Positions 1 through 11,762 of a stretch of 64,000 bases of DNA are shown here, in pieces. Under the pieces are notes generated by a model that worked only from the letters and a program-made list of their open reading frames with translations, made no database searches and had not been told where the DNA came from. Position 1 is the first letter of the stretch. Each line of letters begins with the position of its first letter. Origin of the DNA: Mycoemilia scoparia (lineage: Eukaryota; Kickxellomycota; Kickxellomycetes; Kickxellales; Kickxellaceae); the NCBI GenBank assembly GCA_027575805.1, contig JANBPU010000009.1:62001-126000 (forward strand), written 5' to 3'. The position numbers and the translations under genes are program-made.

Positions 1-50
1 TTGGATACCTGGGCATCTCTCTCTCTCTTTCCGTATATTTTGATGCAAAT

Positions 51-1324
51 CTATTTTCTGCTGTCCTGTTGGGCTGCTGCAGAAGAACCATCGGAATCGG
101 ACTTCATGCTATCCATGGGTATCGATGTCGGGAGAACCTGCTGGCCCTTTGGCTGCTCGCGCTTTTGGACATTCTTTGCATGGGTGTAAACAAGCCCAGC
201 AGAAAAGCCCAGAAGGACGGCCATGATCCCACCAAGAGAAACCTTGTCGGGAAGCCACATCATCGAGAACATCGCGATGGGCAGTTTGTTGAGGGCACCG
301 GCCATTGAATATGTTGTGGATGAGGTCTTGCGGATGCACCATGCTGAGCAGTACGAGATGGCAAAGGCCGAGAATCCTGATAGCGCGTTGAGCCAGATGT
401 ATGATTTGAGCTCGGGAACATTAGCTTCCTCAGTGTAGTGGGAAATAAACTTGGACCAATCATCGACACCCAAGCTCAACACAAGATACATGGGCAAAGT
501 CAAGAGATTGTTGAAATACACGGTCTCGATATCGCTGAAATTGACACGCTTGATGGTGCGGCGCATGTGGATCACAAACACAGCGGAGGCAAAGCAGTTG
601 AGGCTCATCCAGATGTATCCGGCCATATTGAAAGTGATGTCGCTCCAGGCTCCAACCAGGGAAGAGAGCACCATCAGGGAAAACGAGGTAAGCATCAGTG
701 GAGTTACCTGGGCTTGGAACACATAATATTCGCCATAGGCAATGGCAATGATGGTAAGGTTTTTGAATACGGTAAACAGTGGGATGTTGAGGTATTGCAA
801 GGCCTTTCCACCGGTGTAAAGCATGGCTGCTTGAGAGCATGCAACAGGGAGCCCTAAAATTTATCAGAAGCATTGGGTTGGTTCTAAGATTTCTTAAAGC
901 TAAAAATACCGCCTTTCCATTTTATCATGGTCAAGCTGTGCTGCTACTGATGGCAGCGGTTACTTACATATCATTACATCTCCCTTATTTAACTTCCGGT
1001 ACTTGATAAAGCTAACAAAGTTCCCACTAGCGACCAAAAGAACTATAGTTCCTAGCGCCTACATTACAAATCGAAGGTGGATAAACACTTGGTATACACT
1101 TTTATGGATATTAACGTGTTGGGCCCGCGCACAAGGGTAGCTGCACCGTCTATGCTGCAAACCAAGCCGAAATAAACCAAACTTACCTGTACTGCCAATA
1201 CCAAGAAAACCATATTGAAATGGAAGCCCGACAAGACATACTTGTTGACCAGGGTCATCATTGTAGATGACACGCAGTATGCAAAAATCGGGATTGCTGT
1301 GTGTAAAATTGTGTTATTATCCAT
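51..1324 (-). CDS. VRG4: GDP-mannose transporter, Golgi (Vrg4 family)
   Basis: Nucleotide-sugar antiporter that brings GDP-mannose into the Golgi lumen in exchange for GMP, for mannosylation of proteins and lipids. I join three exons: 1324-1187, 1058-968 and 853-51, with GTAAGT donors and phases 0 and 1, giving 343 residues, close to the 337 of yeast Vrg4. The start is fixed by an in-frame stop four codons upstream. The protein is strongly hydrophobic throughout, as expected for a ten-helix membrane protein of the drug/metabolite transporter superfamily. Two family signatures are visible: the FKNLTII-AYGE stretch early in exon 3 and the GALNKLPIA motif, which in this family marks GDP-mannose binding. 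The C-terminal tail is polar and rich in Ser, Lys and Gln and probably cytosolic. Reading frames and splice sites are seen directly; substrate and location come from the family. Confidence 0.93.
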
Positions 1325-2050
1325 CGCGTATGTCTAATTTGTATGAAAATTTCTAAATGGCTTGCAGAAGGAGTGTGGTGTGGGTCGACTCCCCGAAAGT
1401 AATTGAGATGTCTAGTAAATGTATGTATATATGTGTGTATGTATAAGGTCGTAAGAATGTGAACGAGAAAAAAGGTAAAGGAGAGAACCAAAAAAAGTTG
1501 AGCAACAGTAAGGAACTGATCAAAAAGGACCAAATAGCCTGCATTTTTTCTTCCTAGTCATAGGTTGTTTATCAAGTATGGATTTACCCCCAATTAAACC
1601 TAACAGCTGCTAATGGCAACAGCACCCTAGGCTCTTGGCACGCATAATTTGTCTATGCTTCGTTCATCTTGTTAAGACAGACAGGGTCGTAGAGACACTA
1701 CTGTTGGGCCTAAATAACCGTGTCCCTGCTTGCCAACCTCAATGTAAGCCTCATATCGACCTTTAACTTGGATCAATAGGCCCGCCGAATATCTGGCCTA
1801 TCAGCTTTCAGAAAATTAGCATGAACCATGATGCTCAGCCATTACAACAAGGTGGGACTTTCTACAGGCTGCACTGTCCTCCCCACTCTTTGAAAAACAT
1901 GGAATCAAATGAGCATTTACTTATCAGCAGCAATAAGCTAAAATCATGTTTCTATTATATCAAGAAAAGCTTTTCACAAAAGTAATGCAAAAAGATACAC
2001 ATTACCCCCAGTATGGCTACTTGGTATGGGCTGGAACCATGACTACTCTT
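1325..2050. other. intergenic region, VRG4 promoter side
   Basis: AT-rich spacer between the start of VRG4 and the end of RRP9, both on the minus strand. It holds a short TG/TA-rich run near 1420-1445 and short frames without coding character. It must contain the VRG4 promoter and the RRP9 3' end; no TATA box or poly(A) signal stands out. Confidence 0.5.
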
Positions 2051-4361
2051 CTATGGCTTTTTCAAGGCAATCGTGGCAACAAGTATGCGATTGCGGGCCT
2101 CCTTGATGCGAGACCAACGTCCCATCCTAGGCTCTTGACCGATTCCAGCAACTACGTGTATTTCTGTTATAGGAGAAACAGTATTAGGTGATTTTTGGAC
2201 GCCTTCACACACTTGAAGGCTATTAACGAAGCCTGGTGCTTCTATTTTGTTGACTATTTCAAAGCTATGGGTCTTGTCGCGACAGAATCTCCAGACGCGA
2301 ATAAATCCATCCCATGAGCCAGTAACGAATAGATCGGACAATGGCAGGGTTGCAATGGCGGTGATCCACCGAGCACTGAGGACCTGGTTTTGGTCATCAA
2401 CCCCGTGGCCCAGGTGCTGGATAAAGACCGGCTTCTTTCTGCTCTTGTGCCACAGAGAAATGGCTCCAGAATCGCCGCCTGTCACAAATGTATCTTCGTC
2501 AAGCATGGCGACTGTGTCTATGCTTCCCTCGGTGAACTTGAAGCCAGATTTTCGCAGCTTCTTTGCCATGGATCTACGAAGGTTCTTGTCCCAAGGCTTT
2601 ACAAGATTAGCCGTAGCGTCGTCATCTTCATTATTGCCCTGGTGCTCGGCCTTGGCTTCTTCTTGTTCGGAGTCCATATCAGAATCGCCATCAAGTCCCA
2701 AATCATCGGGATCTGGGGCACTTTCGCCTTTCAAAATCTTTTCTGAATCGGTGCGAGACCCTCCAATGAATTTGTGAGAGACGCCATCTACAACCTTCCA
2801 CAGTCTGAGGTTGCGGTCTCTACTTCCTACGGTCACTGCCTGTTCTCTTTGCATTGTACTTATTCCCAAGACTCCATCAAGATGCCCAAACCTATACAGA
2901 TTTAAGAATTACGCACCAATTAATAACATGGCTGATATTTATATTTCCAGGTGAGTTTAAACCATCACGAATATGCTACTTACAAGGTCTCCATGTATGC
3001 CATCTCGTCAATATTCCATATCTTTAACATTCGATCCAAGGAGCAAGAATATAACTGATTGTGTCCTTTTCGGAATGCAAGTCCCGTAATTGAGTCTTTG
3101 TGCTGGAAAAATGTCGTCAAATGAGCATCGTCTTTAACCGACCAGATATGGATTCTCCGATCCTTTCCACCACTTGCCTAAGTTGGTAGAAAGTTCATGC
3201 ACACATTGCATTGGTTTAATATAGACGAGGCTAACTGGCAGCTTGAGACTAGTTTACAAGAAAAGGGTATAGTATATGATCTTACCAAGTACGATCCATC
3301 GCTACTGACAGCGAGACAAAGAACCTGGTCGCAATGACCTAATGAAACATCTTTGGTGCCCTTTTTCTGTCCCTTAAATGTCTTTAGACGCTTTCCAGAT
3401 TGGAAATCCCCTGTTATAAACAAAACAAATTATCAGTTATAAATGGCATTTACAATATCAATTGATAGGTCCAATTTTTAGCAACACATCTGATACCAAT
3501 CTAAAAGCCTTACATTTGACTATGCTGCCGTCCTTGGATCCACTATACAAATATTTCAAGTCTGGAGTAGCAGCCACGCATGTAATTGAAAGATGGTGGC
3601 CGTTTTTAAATAATCGCATGTCTTTGTTTTTAATCGAAGCCGTGCAATAGTTTGCTATAATTTTGTGGATTTTTCCTGATTTTTCGAGCTGGCATTATCA
3701 AACAAAATTGATCTTAGATTAATATATATATATATATATATCGAATTTATTGTATTAATAATTCTATATATCCTTGGATGTGACTTACCGAATCATTGAC
3801 AAATCTTTCAGCTATAAGATCCTGATCAACCTTGGCAGCATCAAAGCCATCTGCATCTATCTCCTCTAAATTTCAATTAATAAAACCCACACACACACAT
3901 ATTCATGAGATTAATCAGCCAAAAAAACCCTGCGATTCTTTTGTACAATATATATTATATATATATATATAATGGATCACAACCAACTTACTTATATCTC
4001 CTTTAACTCGTGTAATGTATTCTTTGGCCAATCTAAGTCGTTTCTCAGCAGGCGTTTCCAAAAATGCATCAGCCCCTTCTTCATCACTATATTCATCCTT
4101 GTCTTCTTCGCTATCACTATTTCTGGTTAAATCCATATCGTAAATAGATCCAATCCCAACCACTTCGTTTCCACTATCGTCGGTATTATCATCATCATCA
4201 TCACCACCACCATTGCCATCTAAACCCCTGGCAGTTCCACGGCCTGCTGCCCTGCGTGCATTTCCCTTTCTACCTGAATTCCCAGCACTCGATGTCACCG
4301 CATCACGCATTCTCTTGCGCTTCCTTTCTGGGGCTTTTGTAAGCAGCTTATCTTTTGCCAT
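2051..4361 (-). CDS. RRP9: U3 snoRNP WD40 protein Rrp9/U3-55K
   Basis: Component of the U3 small nucleolar ribonucleoprotein in the SSU processome, needed for early 18S pre-rRNA cleavage. Six exons join in phase: 4361-3992, 3865-3789, 3688-3514, 3410-3286, 3177-2984 and 2891-2051, giving 593 residues (yeast Rrp9 573, human 475). The N-terminus is basic then acidic (nuclear/nucleolar type). It is followed by the family segment ETPAEKRLRLAKEYI and a helical stretch LEKSGKIHKIIA matching the conserved region before the propeller. WD40 blades follow, with markers GHHLSITCV, SGSKDGSIVKW, GHCDQVLCLAVSSDGSYL, SGGKDR, SCSLDRMLKIWN and VGSRDRNLRLW. The end carries the diagnostic GRWSRIKEARN motif. A loop rich in Asp/Glu between late blades makes it longer than the human protein. 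An upstream in-frame ATG at 4433 is possible, but the added residues look like untranslated leader. Confidence 0.93.
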
Positions 4362-5588
4362 GCTGACAACACACTCTTTGTATATGCGTATATTAATGAA
4401 AAGATAGGATATGTGAATATTAAAAAACAACAAGCAGAATTTGTTCCATACAAATATCAGCCAGACTTGGTTATACAGGATATTTTTTTATGTATATATG
4501 TGTGTGCGTGCGTGCTAATAAGCCAAAAAGTGCAAAATTTATTTTAATTGATCGCCAACTAGTATTATTTTATTTAGGCCCGATTTAATCAAGAACGATG
4601 GTGATGATAGTTTTGGTTGGCTAGTCTAGTATCTAGCAAAAACTGTACCTTAAAGGCAAAATGATTTTGTGATGTGGTGTGACAACTATAGTATAGCAGC
4701 CAATAGGAATAAAAGCTAGTTTCCAAAAAATGCTTAACTCATCAACGGTCATTGCTGCTTTTATAAAAATAAAATCTTTTAACTGCTTAAAATATTGATA
4801 TTGAGAGAAGGTGGAATACAGCTGGTTTAACCAAAAAACTTTCCTGGATAATATGTATAACTTTGTTGACTAAACGAGCATTATGTTTGTGTGAGATTTA
4901 GTAGAAAGTAGTGGTAAATTGGTATACACAAAGTAAAAAACGACTAAAATTAAAAGGAATAGTGACTGATAAAATAAGTGATGACTGAGAGAGCGTGTTG
5001 TGTGAGTGGAGTGTGAGAAAGTTTTAATTATAAAAAGTAGGTGTGGTCTGCAAGCGCTGCAAGTGTGATGTGTAGCTTCTGAGATAAAAGATTTATGCAA
5101 TGCGAATGTCTGCACAAGGCTCTCGGGATTGGTTGTGAGAATCAAGAGCCCGAAATTGCTTGTGTTGTATATGTTAGGGGAAAAGAGGGCTAAGGAAGGG
5201 TGGTGGTGGTGATAGTGAACTACTGAACCATACCAAGTAATTGCAGAGAGAATCTGTGCGTATAACCGACGGTTATATGCAATTCGATATGGCTGGCTGA
5301 TGATAGTGGTTTGTGCGCAGATGCATATGTGGGTAATTGAATGCGGAGATGCACAGTGAGAGAGTTGGTGTTGCGGTGGATGGCTGTTGGCTTTGGGCAG
5401 AAGTCTTTAGAGCTTAAAAAGTCTGCTGTAGACAACAAAAAGAATAATTGCACGAAATTGTAGTCCCGGAATTCTCCGAAAGCACTGTTGCAGCATGTAT
5501 AAATAAATGAAGAAGCAAGTATAATTGCCCCCACCACCTTATGATCGTTTACAGCCCAGTGGAGAAAGGAATTTATGAAAACGCACAT
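4362..5588. other. intergenic region between RRP9 and the Zn2Cys6 gene
   Basis: AT-rich DNA holding the RRP9 promoter (right after 4361) and the 3' flank of the Zn2Cys6 gene (before 5589). Short minus-strand frames occur at 4870-5145 and 5220-5588 but have no recognisable domain and biased, low-complexity composition. TATATATG/TGTG runs lie near 4490-4515. No RNA gene seen. Confidence 0.45.
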
Positions 5589-7049
5589 TCAGAGCTCCAA
5601 GCGGACTTGAGAAAAGGATGCGGCAGTGGCGGTGTTTTGGACTATCCCACTGTCATTACCAGGTAAACAACCGGTGGCTGTCGAACAAGTCGAAGCTGAA
5701 GCCTCAAAAGATCCTTCTTTTTCGTCTGCTCCAGCGGTCGGTGGAGAGGCACTCGTACTGCCAGAGGCACCACTTGCTGGTGCGCTACCTACAGTGGAGG
5801 GGCCCCCCAGAGGTTTGGTGAGCAATGCCATAGGTGGAAGTGTCAAAGCATCGATCTTTTGACCACAATACGATAGTGTGCCTTCATTGTCTGTCTCAGA
5901 CTTTTGTAGGCGATGACTTGGTTTGAAACCTGGCCCAAACATCTTTTCGACCTCAGCATGGAAGTTGTTGTTTGTGCCTGCACCAAGGGGCAAATCCTGG
6001 CTGACTGTCGTAGTCTTTGAGCAAAGTGGTGGCAGTTGAGGACGTGCACTGATGATGTGGTGCTCTGGTAACATAGGAAGCTTGCTAAAGTCGATACCAA
6101 ATGCCGGTGCAGCGGACTTAGTCTCCTCCGATACAGTCTTGGCCTCGCCCTTAACCATTCCATCATCAGCAGGGTCGGCGGTCTTGACGGGGGTAGCCAA
6201 AACGGAAGGATGATGACTTGTTGGTGAGGGCTGAGCATACCTACCGGCCGGGTGCTCGGCGGCCTTTAGGTTGCCCATTGTATCGTGCGTGCACTGAACC
6301 CTGTTGGGACTGGGATAGCCATACAGTGCTTGGCTAATCGGACTTCTTCTGTTGTGTGAGAAGGGCCCGCTGAAGCGGCCGTGCTGAATTGGTTCTGTGA
6401 CGGATGGGGATGCAAGCTGGGACAAGAAGTCTCCATAGGATCTGAAATTGTCAGCCTTGTAAAGTCTGAGGTCAGAAGAAAGCGATGAGGATCCTGGATC
6501 TGCAGAAATTGGGGTTCGATCTAGCCCAGGAACTCCGGGTGGAGTGCTGTAGGGCAGATAGCGAACGTGGTGTGGGAGAGATGGGGTTGGGTGCACTCTG
6601 TAGTCGGGGCGATGCATTGAGGGGCTTTCTCCAGGATAGCCAGAATAGGGATGGTGGGGTGGGGTTCCGGTAGACCAAGAAGATTGAGATGGGTATAGCC
6701 CTCCAGGCGATGTGTCTAGCAAAGCCAATGCGCGAGGCCTGGGCCCTCTTTTTCTGTTAGATGGCTGGTATACGCAGGGCCAATTGAACTTTGCACACGT
6801 CTTGCATGACGGCCTACCACCATCGCATTTGACCTTGCGCTGTCTGCATGTGGTACAGGCCAGCGACAACCGCTTTCTTACGGGGGATGCAGTTTTGGTA
6901 GTGGCGCTCTGGGCAGTGGTTGACGATGACGATGTCGTCCCGCGTTTGGAGGCATTGGCTTGTTTTGAAGCATTGGTGGGAGTGGTGGCAGTCTTTGCCT
7001 TTGCGGAATTATCGGTTGCCAAAGGCTTGTTGTTATTCTCCATAGCCAT
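5589..7049 (-). CDS. Zn2Cys6 binuclear cluster transcription factor
   Basis: Fungal-type nuclear DNA-binding regulator of unknown target. One uninterrupted frame gives 486 residues. The N-terminus is Ala/Thr/Ser/Lys-rich. A classic Zn2Cys6 cluster follows at about residues 65-92, C-x2-C-x6-C-x6-C-x2-C-x6-C, with the expected basic residues (CRQRKVKC) and a Pro-containing loop. A basic linker (NRKRGPRPR) comes next, and the remainder is low-complexity, rich in Pro, Ser, His and Tyr. There is no sign of the fungal-specific transcription factor middle homology domain. That makes it a short Zn-cluster protein of the sort seen outside Dikarya as well as within. A second ATG two codons downstream (7043) could be used instead. 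The gene is preceded by an unusually long gene-free region that may be regulatory. Specific targets cannot be inferred. Confidence 0.9.
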   Translation of the reverse strand: MAMENNNKPLATDNSAKAKTATTPTNASKQANASKRGTTSSSSTTAQSATTKTASPVRKRLSLACTTCRQRKVKCDGGRPSCKTCAKFNWPCVYQPSNRKRGPRPRALALLDTSPGGLYPSQSSWSTGTPPHHPYSGYPGESPSMHRPDYRVHPTPSLPHHVRYLPYSTPPGVPGLDRTPISADPGSSSLSSDLRLYKADNFRSYGDFLSQLASPSVTEPIQHGRFSGPFSHNRRSPISQALYGYPSPNRVQCTHDTMGNLKAAEHPAGRYAQPSPTSHHPSVLATPVKTADPADDGMVKGEAKTVSEETKSAAPAFGIDFSKLPMLPEHHIISARPQLPPLCSKTTTVSQDLPLGAGTNNNFHAEVEKMFGPGFKPSHRLQKSETDNEGTLSYCGQKIDALTLPPMALLTKPLGGPSTVGSAPASGASGSTSASPPTAGADEKEGSFEASASTCSTATGCLPGNDSGIVQNTATAASFSQVRLEL

Positions 7050-7167
7050 GGGGTTTGTATAAATATATCAAGTGGGAAAAACTATTGGCTAATACAGCGT
7101 ATTTGACGCACAACACAAATGAAATAGAGGGGGGCAGCAGCGACACTTTGAAGCAGTAGTGGTAGGT

Positions 7168-7230
7168 TAATAGTAGTAGTAGTAGTAGTAGTAAAAGTAA
7201 TAGTAGCAGCAGTGGCAACCAGAGCAAGGC
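7168..7230. repeat. AGT/AGC trinucleotide microsatellite
   Basis: Seven AGT units in a row (7168-7192) decay into AGTAAT/AGC units. It lies about 120-180 bp upstream of the Zn2Cys6 start codon and so probably in its leader or core promoter. Confidence 0.8.
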
Positions 7231-9853
7231 AGAAAAATTATTGCAGAGATAGATATAGGCTCCAGTTGCAGCTAGGCAGCAGATAAATGGCTAGAGGTAG
7301 GAATAATAGTGCAATATGCAGGTTACAGGAAAATAAATGGGGAGCAAAGCGAATGAGAAAGTTGGGCCGGCTAATTGCAGGCGGCAGCTAATATATATAT
7401 ATGGCGGATAAACTCACTGTGAGAAGTTGGCAGAATATATGAGATAGAGATAGAGATAGAGAAGAAAAGAAAAGATGGCGAGGGACCAGAAGTGGAGACG
7501 GAAGGCTATTATTAAAGACACAGCTCGAGTCAAGTCAGAAGTGACGGCAATGTAGCATACAGATACAGCACAGCGCGGCGGCCGGGCAGCAACGGACAAG
7601 GCTTGGATAAATTGAGAATGGTTGTTCGCGAGAGAACAGGAGCAGGTGGCTAGGCACAGAGGAGGCAATAATGCAAAGAGCAATTATGAATAGAAAGGCG
7701 TGGAGGAAACGGGAAAAGAGAAGGGCGGAGGCAAAAGACCAGAAAAAGCCAATGCGGAACACAACAAAACAAAGGCCAGGAGAGAGAGAATGAGGCCGGG
7801 CAGGCAGTGGGAATACAGAGGAGCGTGCAGGCAGCTGGGCTGATTCGGGCCGATAACCATGGACGCTGGCCCCTCATGCGGTTTTTAAACCTAAATGTAG
7901 TATCAAAGGCGATGGACAATGTTGTGCCGATGAGAGACAATAAGGGCCAACCATTCGAAAAATGTTACAGCACCGTACATGGCCTGAGTGTGCCTGGCCT
8001 TCATGTTGTCCCAGCTGGCTTGTCAGCTGGCTACCAGTGGGGCCTTACACAATGGCCATGCCCAGGGAAAATTTCTGCTCTCCTCTGCATTACCAGGCAT
8101 GGCGCGCGTTCGACTTTGCCTCTGTATACCACGAAGGAGCTCAGCGAATCATATCGGCCCGAGCTATGGCCGTTCGCTACGCTGCTGCCTCTTTCAGGCT
8201 GTCTGACCTGCCTGCTTTGGTCGATGCGCCTCTGCTCGCCCATGCATGCCCGCACATTGAGCCTGGTGCCACCAATATCGCCTGCCCCAGCCTCGCCCGC
8301 CTCTCTTTCCTTTTGGCCTGGGGCGGGAGAGGTGTGCTGCTTCTCTGCCGCTGTCCTCATCAACACGAACGGGCTGCCTTGCTTCGCCTGTGTGCCTCGA
8401 CCATCCTGGGACCGCTGCCATATTTACTGATCGCGCGCCCCTTGTTCTTCCCTCGCCGGCGGCTTGGTAGCACCGCCATCACCCGGCCTGATCCGTCGCC
8501 CATTTGGCCCACAATGGCACCCTATTCTCGATTTGCAAGTGTTCCTTGCCAATGCATCTTGTGCATGGCTCAGTGGGCTATACTGCACTGGCTCAGGTAC
8601 TTGCGCAATTGCCTTCATTTATCCTGCTGAGTGTGGGCGGGCCACACAGGCCTATGAAGGATCAGGAACTGGCTCTCCATGACTTCTGCTCCAGCGACGA
8701 TCTGGCCACTCAGCTCAACCCTCTTATTGGCTTTCTGGCGGGCCCCTACCAGCCTTGCTACTACTCTTCGGCCATATGCGTGCGCTGCAATTCGCCAGCT
8801 CGGAGATATACCTTGTGGCCTTTACTTTACCCTGTCCTTGGCGCCTTGCATTTCGCCTTCCAACTTCCTGCTTGGTGCTTCTTCTAGCCATCCACGCCAG
8901 AGGCGTCTTTCGCTGCTGCCTGTATGCTGGCGGTCCTGCTGCTCTTCTGCTCAGCCATGTCTTGTGCAACATGGGCATTGTTTTCTGAGCTAGTTTTTGG
9001 ACCACGATCAGCAGTAAGCCACGCCACAGTATGCTTTTCAGTTTCTTGGTTTCTGCCTTACACACACACATCCACACTCATGCCTTCTCTTTTTTCTGGG
9101 TACGCAGTGTTTTCCTCTACTACAATTACGGCGAATTACCAAGTCTGTCATCATTCCGTACTGCCAAAAGGTCTCCACATTCCTTATTTATTAGAGTTGT
9201 CTAATTCCAGCAATTCGGATTCTCAGTCAGCCCAGTGTGTCATTGTAACTGACTGTAAGGGTTCGCCACTGGCTCTGTGGTTCAGCGTCGTCAACAATGT
9301 GCCTGGTCTGCGTGCTGTATTCTTTGGCGTGTCCTGGGCTCAGCCATCATGTGTGTTTGTGTGCCTTCCCTTCACGAATCCTCTTGGGTTGTGCATTTGT
9401 GTGGGTAAAACCAGCCCATTATTCTCGCTAAGAGCCTTATATGCTTTATGGCTCGCGTGTGCTGGGCTTTGTTTTTCATTAAGCCACCTCTGTGGCAGAA
9501 CGTTTTGTATTCCCCAAACCAAACCGGCGTGTGTTTTGAAACATCCCGCTTGCCAAATGTTACGATGTAGTCTAAAATGACTATTATTCTAAACACACGC
9601 CCACTCACTCATCCTTTTTGTTGCTTTGCAAACTAAAACAAACAACAAACCGTCAAACATTGACGCCCTTTGACCACAATGGCCGATTATTAAATATGAT
9701 TAGACGCGTGATCAACTTTGCCATTGATGTGGATGAATAAATGACAACGATTGCACCGTTCTGTTTCGAATGTGAGCGATTATTATTTGATAATAGAAAT
9801 AACACAATACTAGCTGGCAGTGATTATGTGAAAAACATTGGTGATCTCAGGAT

Positions 9854-9896
9854 AATATGGGTAGTTATTTTTGAAGGGCTATAGAGTCACTCATAT
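9854..9896. mobile_element. truncated copy of the CATATG/GAAGGG inverted-repeat element
   Basis: About 43 bp matching one terminal half of the miniature element: ATATGGGTAGTTATTTTTG, then AAGGGCTATAGAGTCACTCAT. The internal part matches, in reverse complement, the right half of the copy at 18664-18758. The second half is missing. Confidence 0.7.
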
Positions 9897-10591
9897 TAAT
9901 GGTTCCAGAAGAAAGCCCTGGATTATTCTCATGTTCAAGTGTTTATACCAAATTTTCAATTAGCTCTTCTATGCATAATCGCCAAATGGTAGAAAAACCT
10001 GTATTTCGCTGACTATTGTCAGGTCAGAGGCATTCAACCACAAGCAAACAAAGAAAACCCCTACATTATAGACTCTGTCTGCCCAAGACCAACAACAAGC
10101 AAAAAACTATAAATTGATTGGCACTTATAGTATCATTAAATTGTTTTCTATTTTCCCGTCGCATAACCAGATGCCGCAATATGCAGTTAAAAATAGTTGC
10201 AATTCCTGATGGTGTTTTCTAAATTACTAAAGCGTCCTAGAGGATTACACAGCACCAAACAGCCTTACAGAGCACCAATCAATCCAAGACATCCTGGTGA
10301 CACCCTTTAAGTTTAACAGATTCTTTCCTGAAAATCTGTTTAGAATTGGGGGAAATCTTTATGCCAAGTACCAGTTTTTCATGTATCAGATGGCTTCCAA
10401 AGATACAAGGGGGCCAATTAGAGCCTAATGCGTGCGTATAGTGCACCGAGATGCTACATCATTGCACACTTTGGTATTCTTTTTAGTGTTTTTAAAGAAA
10501 ATACGCGTGCATGCCTGCGGATTCAGGAGGCCCTGAACAACAGGGCTGTGTTGGAGCCAAATCCTGGCGGAAAAGGCTGTTAAATAAAGCT

Positions 10592-10599
10592 TATAAAAG
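10592..10599 (+). promoter_or_regulatory. TATA box of the LITAF gene
   Basis: TATAAAAG about 135 bp upstream of the LITAF-domain start codon, followed by a C/T-rich leader (CCCCCCTCCC near 10671). Spacing fits a fungal core promoter. Confidence 0.65.
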
Positions 10600-10731
10600 G
10601 ACGCCGATATCTGACAGAACCTAGTGTATCATATCTCTATATCATTCCTTTTAATCTATAACTAACTATTCCCCCCTCCCAAATACTTGGTATCATCTGG
10701 CCCAGATACTTCTTGAATATATCAAACAGAC

Positions 10732-11268
10732 ATGGGTAATCCTGAAAACGAGAAGATTTCGTTCCCTACTCCCGAGGCATCCAACGTCGGCCACCCATAC
10801 CATCAAACGCCCGACCACCCGCCTGCATACATTCCTGACGAAGCAGCCAAGTCTTCTGGTCCTGCTCCCTCCCAGGCACCACCCGTAGCAGCAGCACTAT
10901 CCTCCCCAACTGGTCAGGGCCAGAGTCAGGGGCCTACTGCCGACAGAGCAGCGGCTGGTAGCAATGAAAAGCACGAGCCTGGCGACTTTGTTGGCATTAT
11001 ATCCTGTCCAAGCTGTAGACAGAATGTTAACCCAATCACCAAGAAGGAGATTGGAACCAAGGTTCTGGGCTGGTCTGTTGCCATTGGAATCGTCTTTTTC
11101 CCTCTGATGTGCATCCCATGCTGCATCGACTCTCTTAAAGACACCAAATACTACTGTCCAAAATGCAACGTCTGCTTTAACGATATGCCCAAATTTTTGC
11201 AGCCTCAGCCTCAGCAACCTTATCCTCAACAAGTACCACAGCAGCAGCAGCAACAACAAGTCATATAA
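10732..11268 (+). CDS. LITAF-domain membrane-associated zinc protein
   Basis: Small LITAF/SIMPLE-family protein, 178 residues in one exon. Family members bind zinc, insert a hydrophobic hairpin monotopically into late endosomal or plasma membranes, and act in endosomal trafficking. The N-terminal 85 residues are Pro/Ala/Ser/Gln-rich with a PPAY motif at residues 30-33, a typical WW-domain (Nedd4-type ubiquitin ligase) docking site also present in animal LITAF. The LITAF domain spans about 88-152: CPSC knuckle (C92, C95), a hydrophobic segment about 111-133 ending in CIPCC, and the second knuckle CPKC (C142, C145). The C-terminus is a Gln/Pro tail with a CAG/CAA repeat run. A TATA box and C/T-rich leader precede it. 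The precise role in fungi is not established. Confidence 0.9.
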   Translation: MGNPENEKISFPTPEASNVGHPYHQTPDHPPAYIPDEAAKSSGPAPSQAPPVAAALSSPTGQGQSQGPTADRAAAGSNEKHEPGDFVGIISCPSCRQNVNPITKKEIGTKVLGWSVAIGIVFFPLMCIPCCIDSLKDTKYYCPKCNVCFNDMPKFLQPQPQQPYPQQVPQQQQQQQVI

Positions 11269-11762
11269 TGGTTGAGTAGCAAAGCCGACACGCACCAGCC
11301 AGCTACCTACCTTATTTAATTAATATCATTAACTTGACGAGCCATAACAACGATTTTTAATACTGCTGACATTTGGATCATTATTTTTGAAGGGCTACCA
11401 ATTTTTACTAGTAGGCCAGTAGTTTCATCATGCATATTGTTGGTCATCCTATATTATCATTGATAATATTAATTTGGCCCTTCAAAAACAATCGCCCATA
11501 TTCAGTCTAAATGTAAATTGTCATTAGTTTAAATGTTTTTTTAATAAATTTCATCAATCAGTTTTTCAATTAATACAATAAAAATACATAGTAATAACAG
11601 TAACAACAGTGACGATTATTTAATAATATAGCAAACGTCTATTGATGATTACTAAAATTCATTATTAACCAATCTCTATAATTTGGCTGTTATTACTATT
11701 GTTGTATATAATGTATTTTTCAAGTAACGTCAATTCCATGTTGTCTAGCCAGATGTGTCTGT
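11269..11762. other. intergenic region between LITAF and UFE1
   Basis: Convergent 3' ends of the LITAF gene (+) and the syntaxin gene (-). Strongly AT-rich after 11510. Its only structure is a copy of the inverted-repeat element at 11371-11502. Confidence 0.6.
11371..11502. mobile_element. miniature inverted-repeat element, long subtype
   Basis: About 132 bp. The left end TTGGATCATTATTTTTGAAG and the right end (reverse complement ATATGGGCGATTGTTTTTG, AAGGGCC) form the terminal inverted repeat. The interior differs from the common copies and matches, in inverse orientation, the copy at 14046-14175 (TAGGCCAGTAGTTTCATC and TATTATCATTGATAATATT). No coding capacity. Confidence 0.8.

Larger units (their letters stand above)
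7050..10731. other. long gene-poor region upstream of the Zn2Cys6 and LITAF genes
   Basis: About 3.7 kb between two divergently read genes. 7168-7230 holds an AGT/AGC trinucleotide run in the presumed 5' leader of the Zn2Cys6 gene. About 7800-8960 is much richer in G+C than its surroundings, with many GGCC/TGGC words and overlapping open frames on both strands that encode Cys/Leu/Trp-rich low-information sequence and look non-coding. 9600-10590 is AT-rich, holds a half copy of the inverted-repeat element at 9854-9896, and ends with a TATA box for the LITAF gene. No RNA gene seen. Confidence 0.5.

Noticed and set aside
4362..4433. Longer start for RRP9 adding 24 residues
   Set aside because: The added residues are hydrophobic and AT-driven, unlike the basic nucleolar N-terminus; the internal ATG gives the family-like start.
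7807..8630. Overlapping plus-strand frames of 207 and 222 codons
   Set aside because: Biased Cys/Leu/Pro/Trp composition, overlap in two frames, open minus-strand frames over the same bases, no domain or splice pattern; explained by local G+C content.
8924..9580. Plus-strand frame of 218 codons
   Set aside because: Low-information Ser/Cys/Phe-rich product, no family resemblance, continues the spurious frames of the G+C-rich patch.
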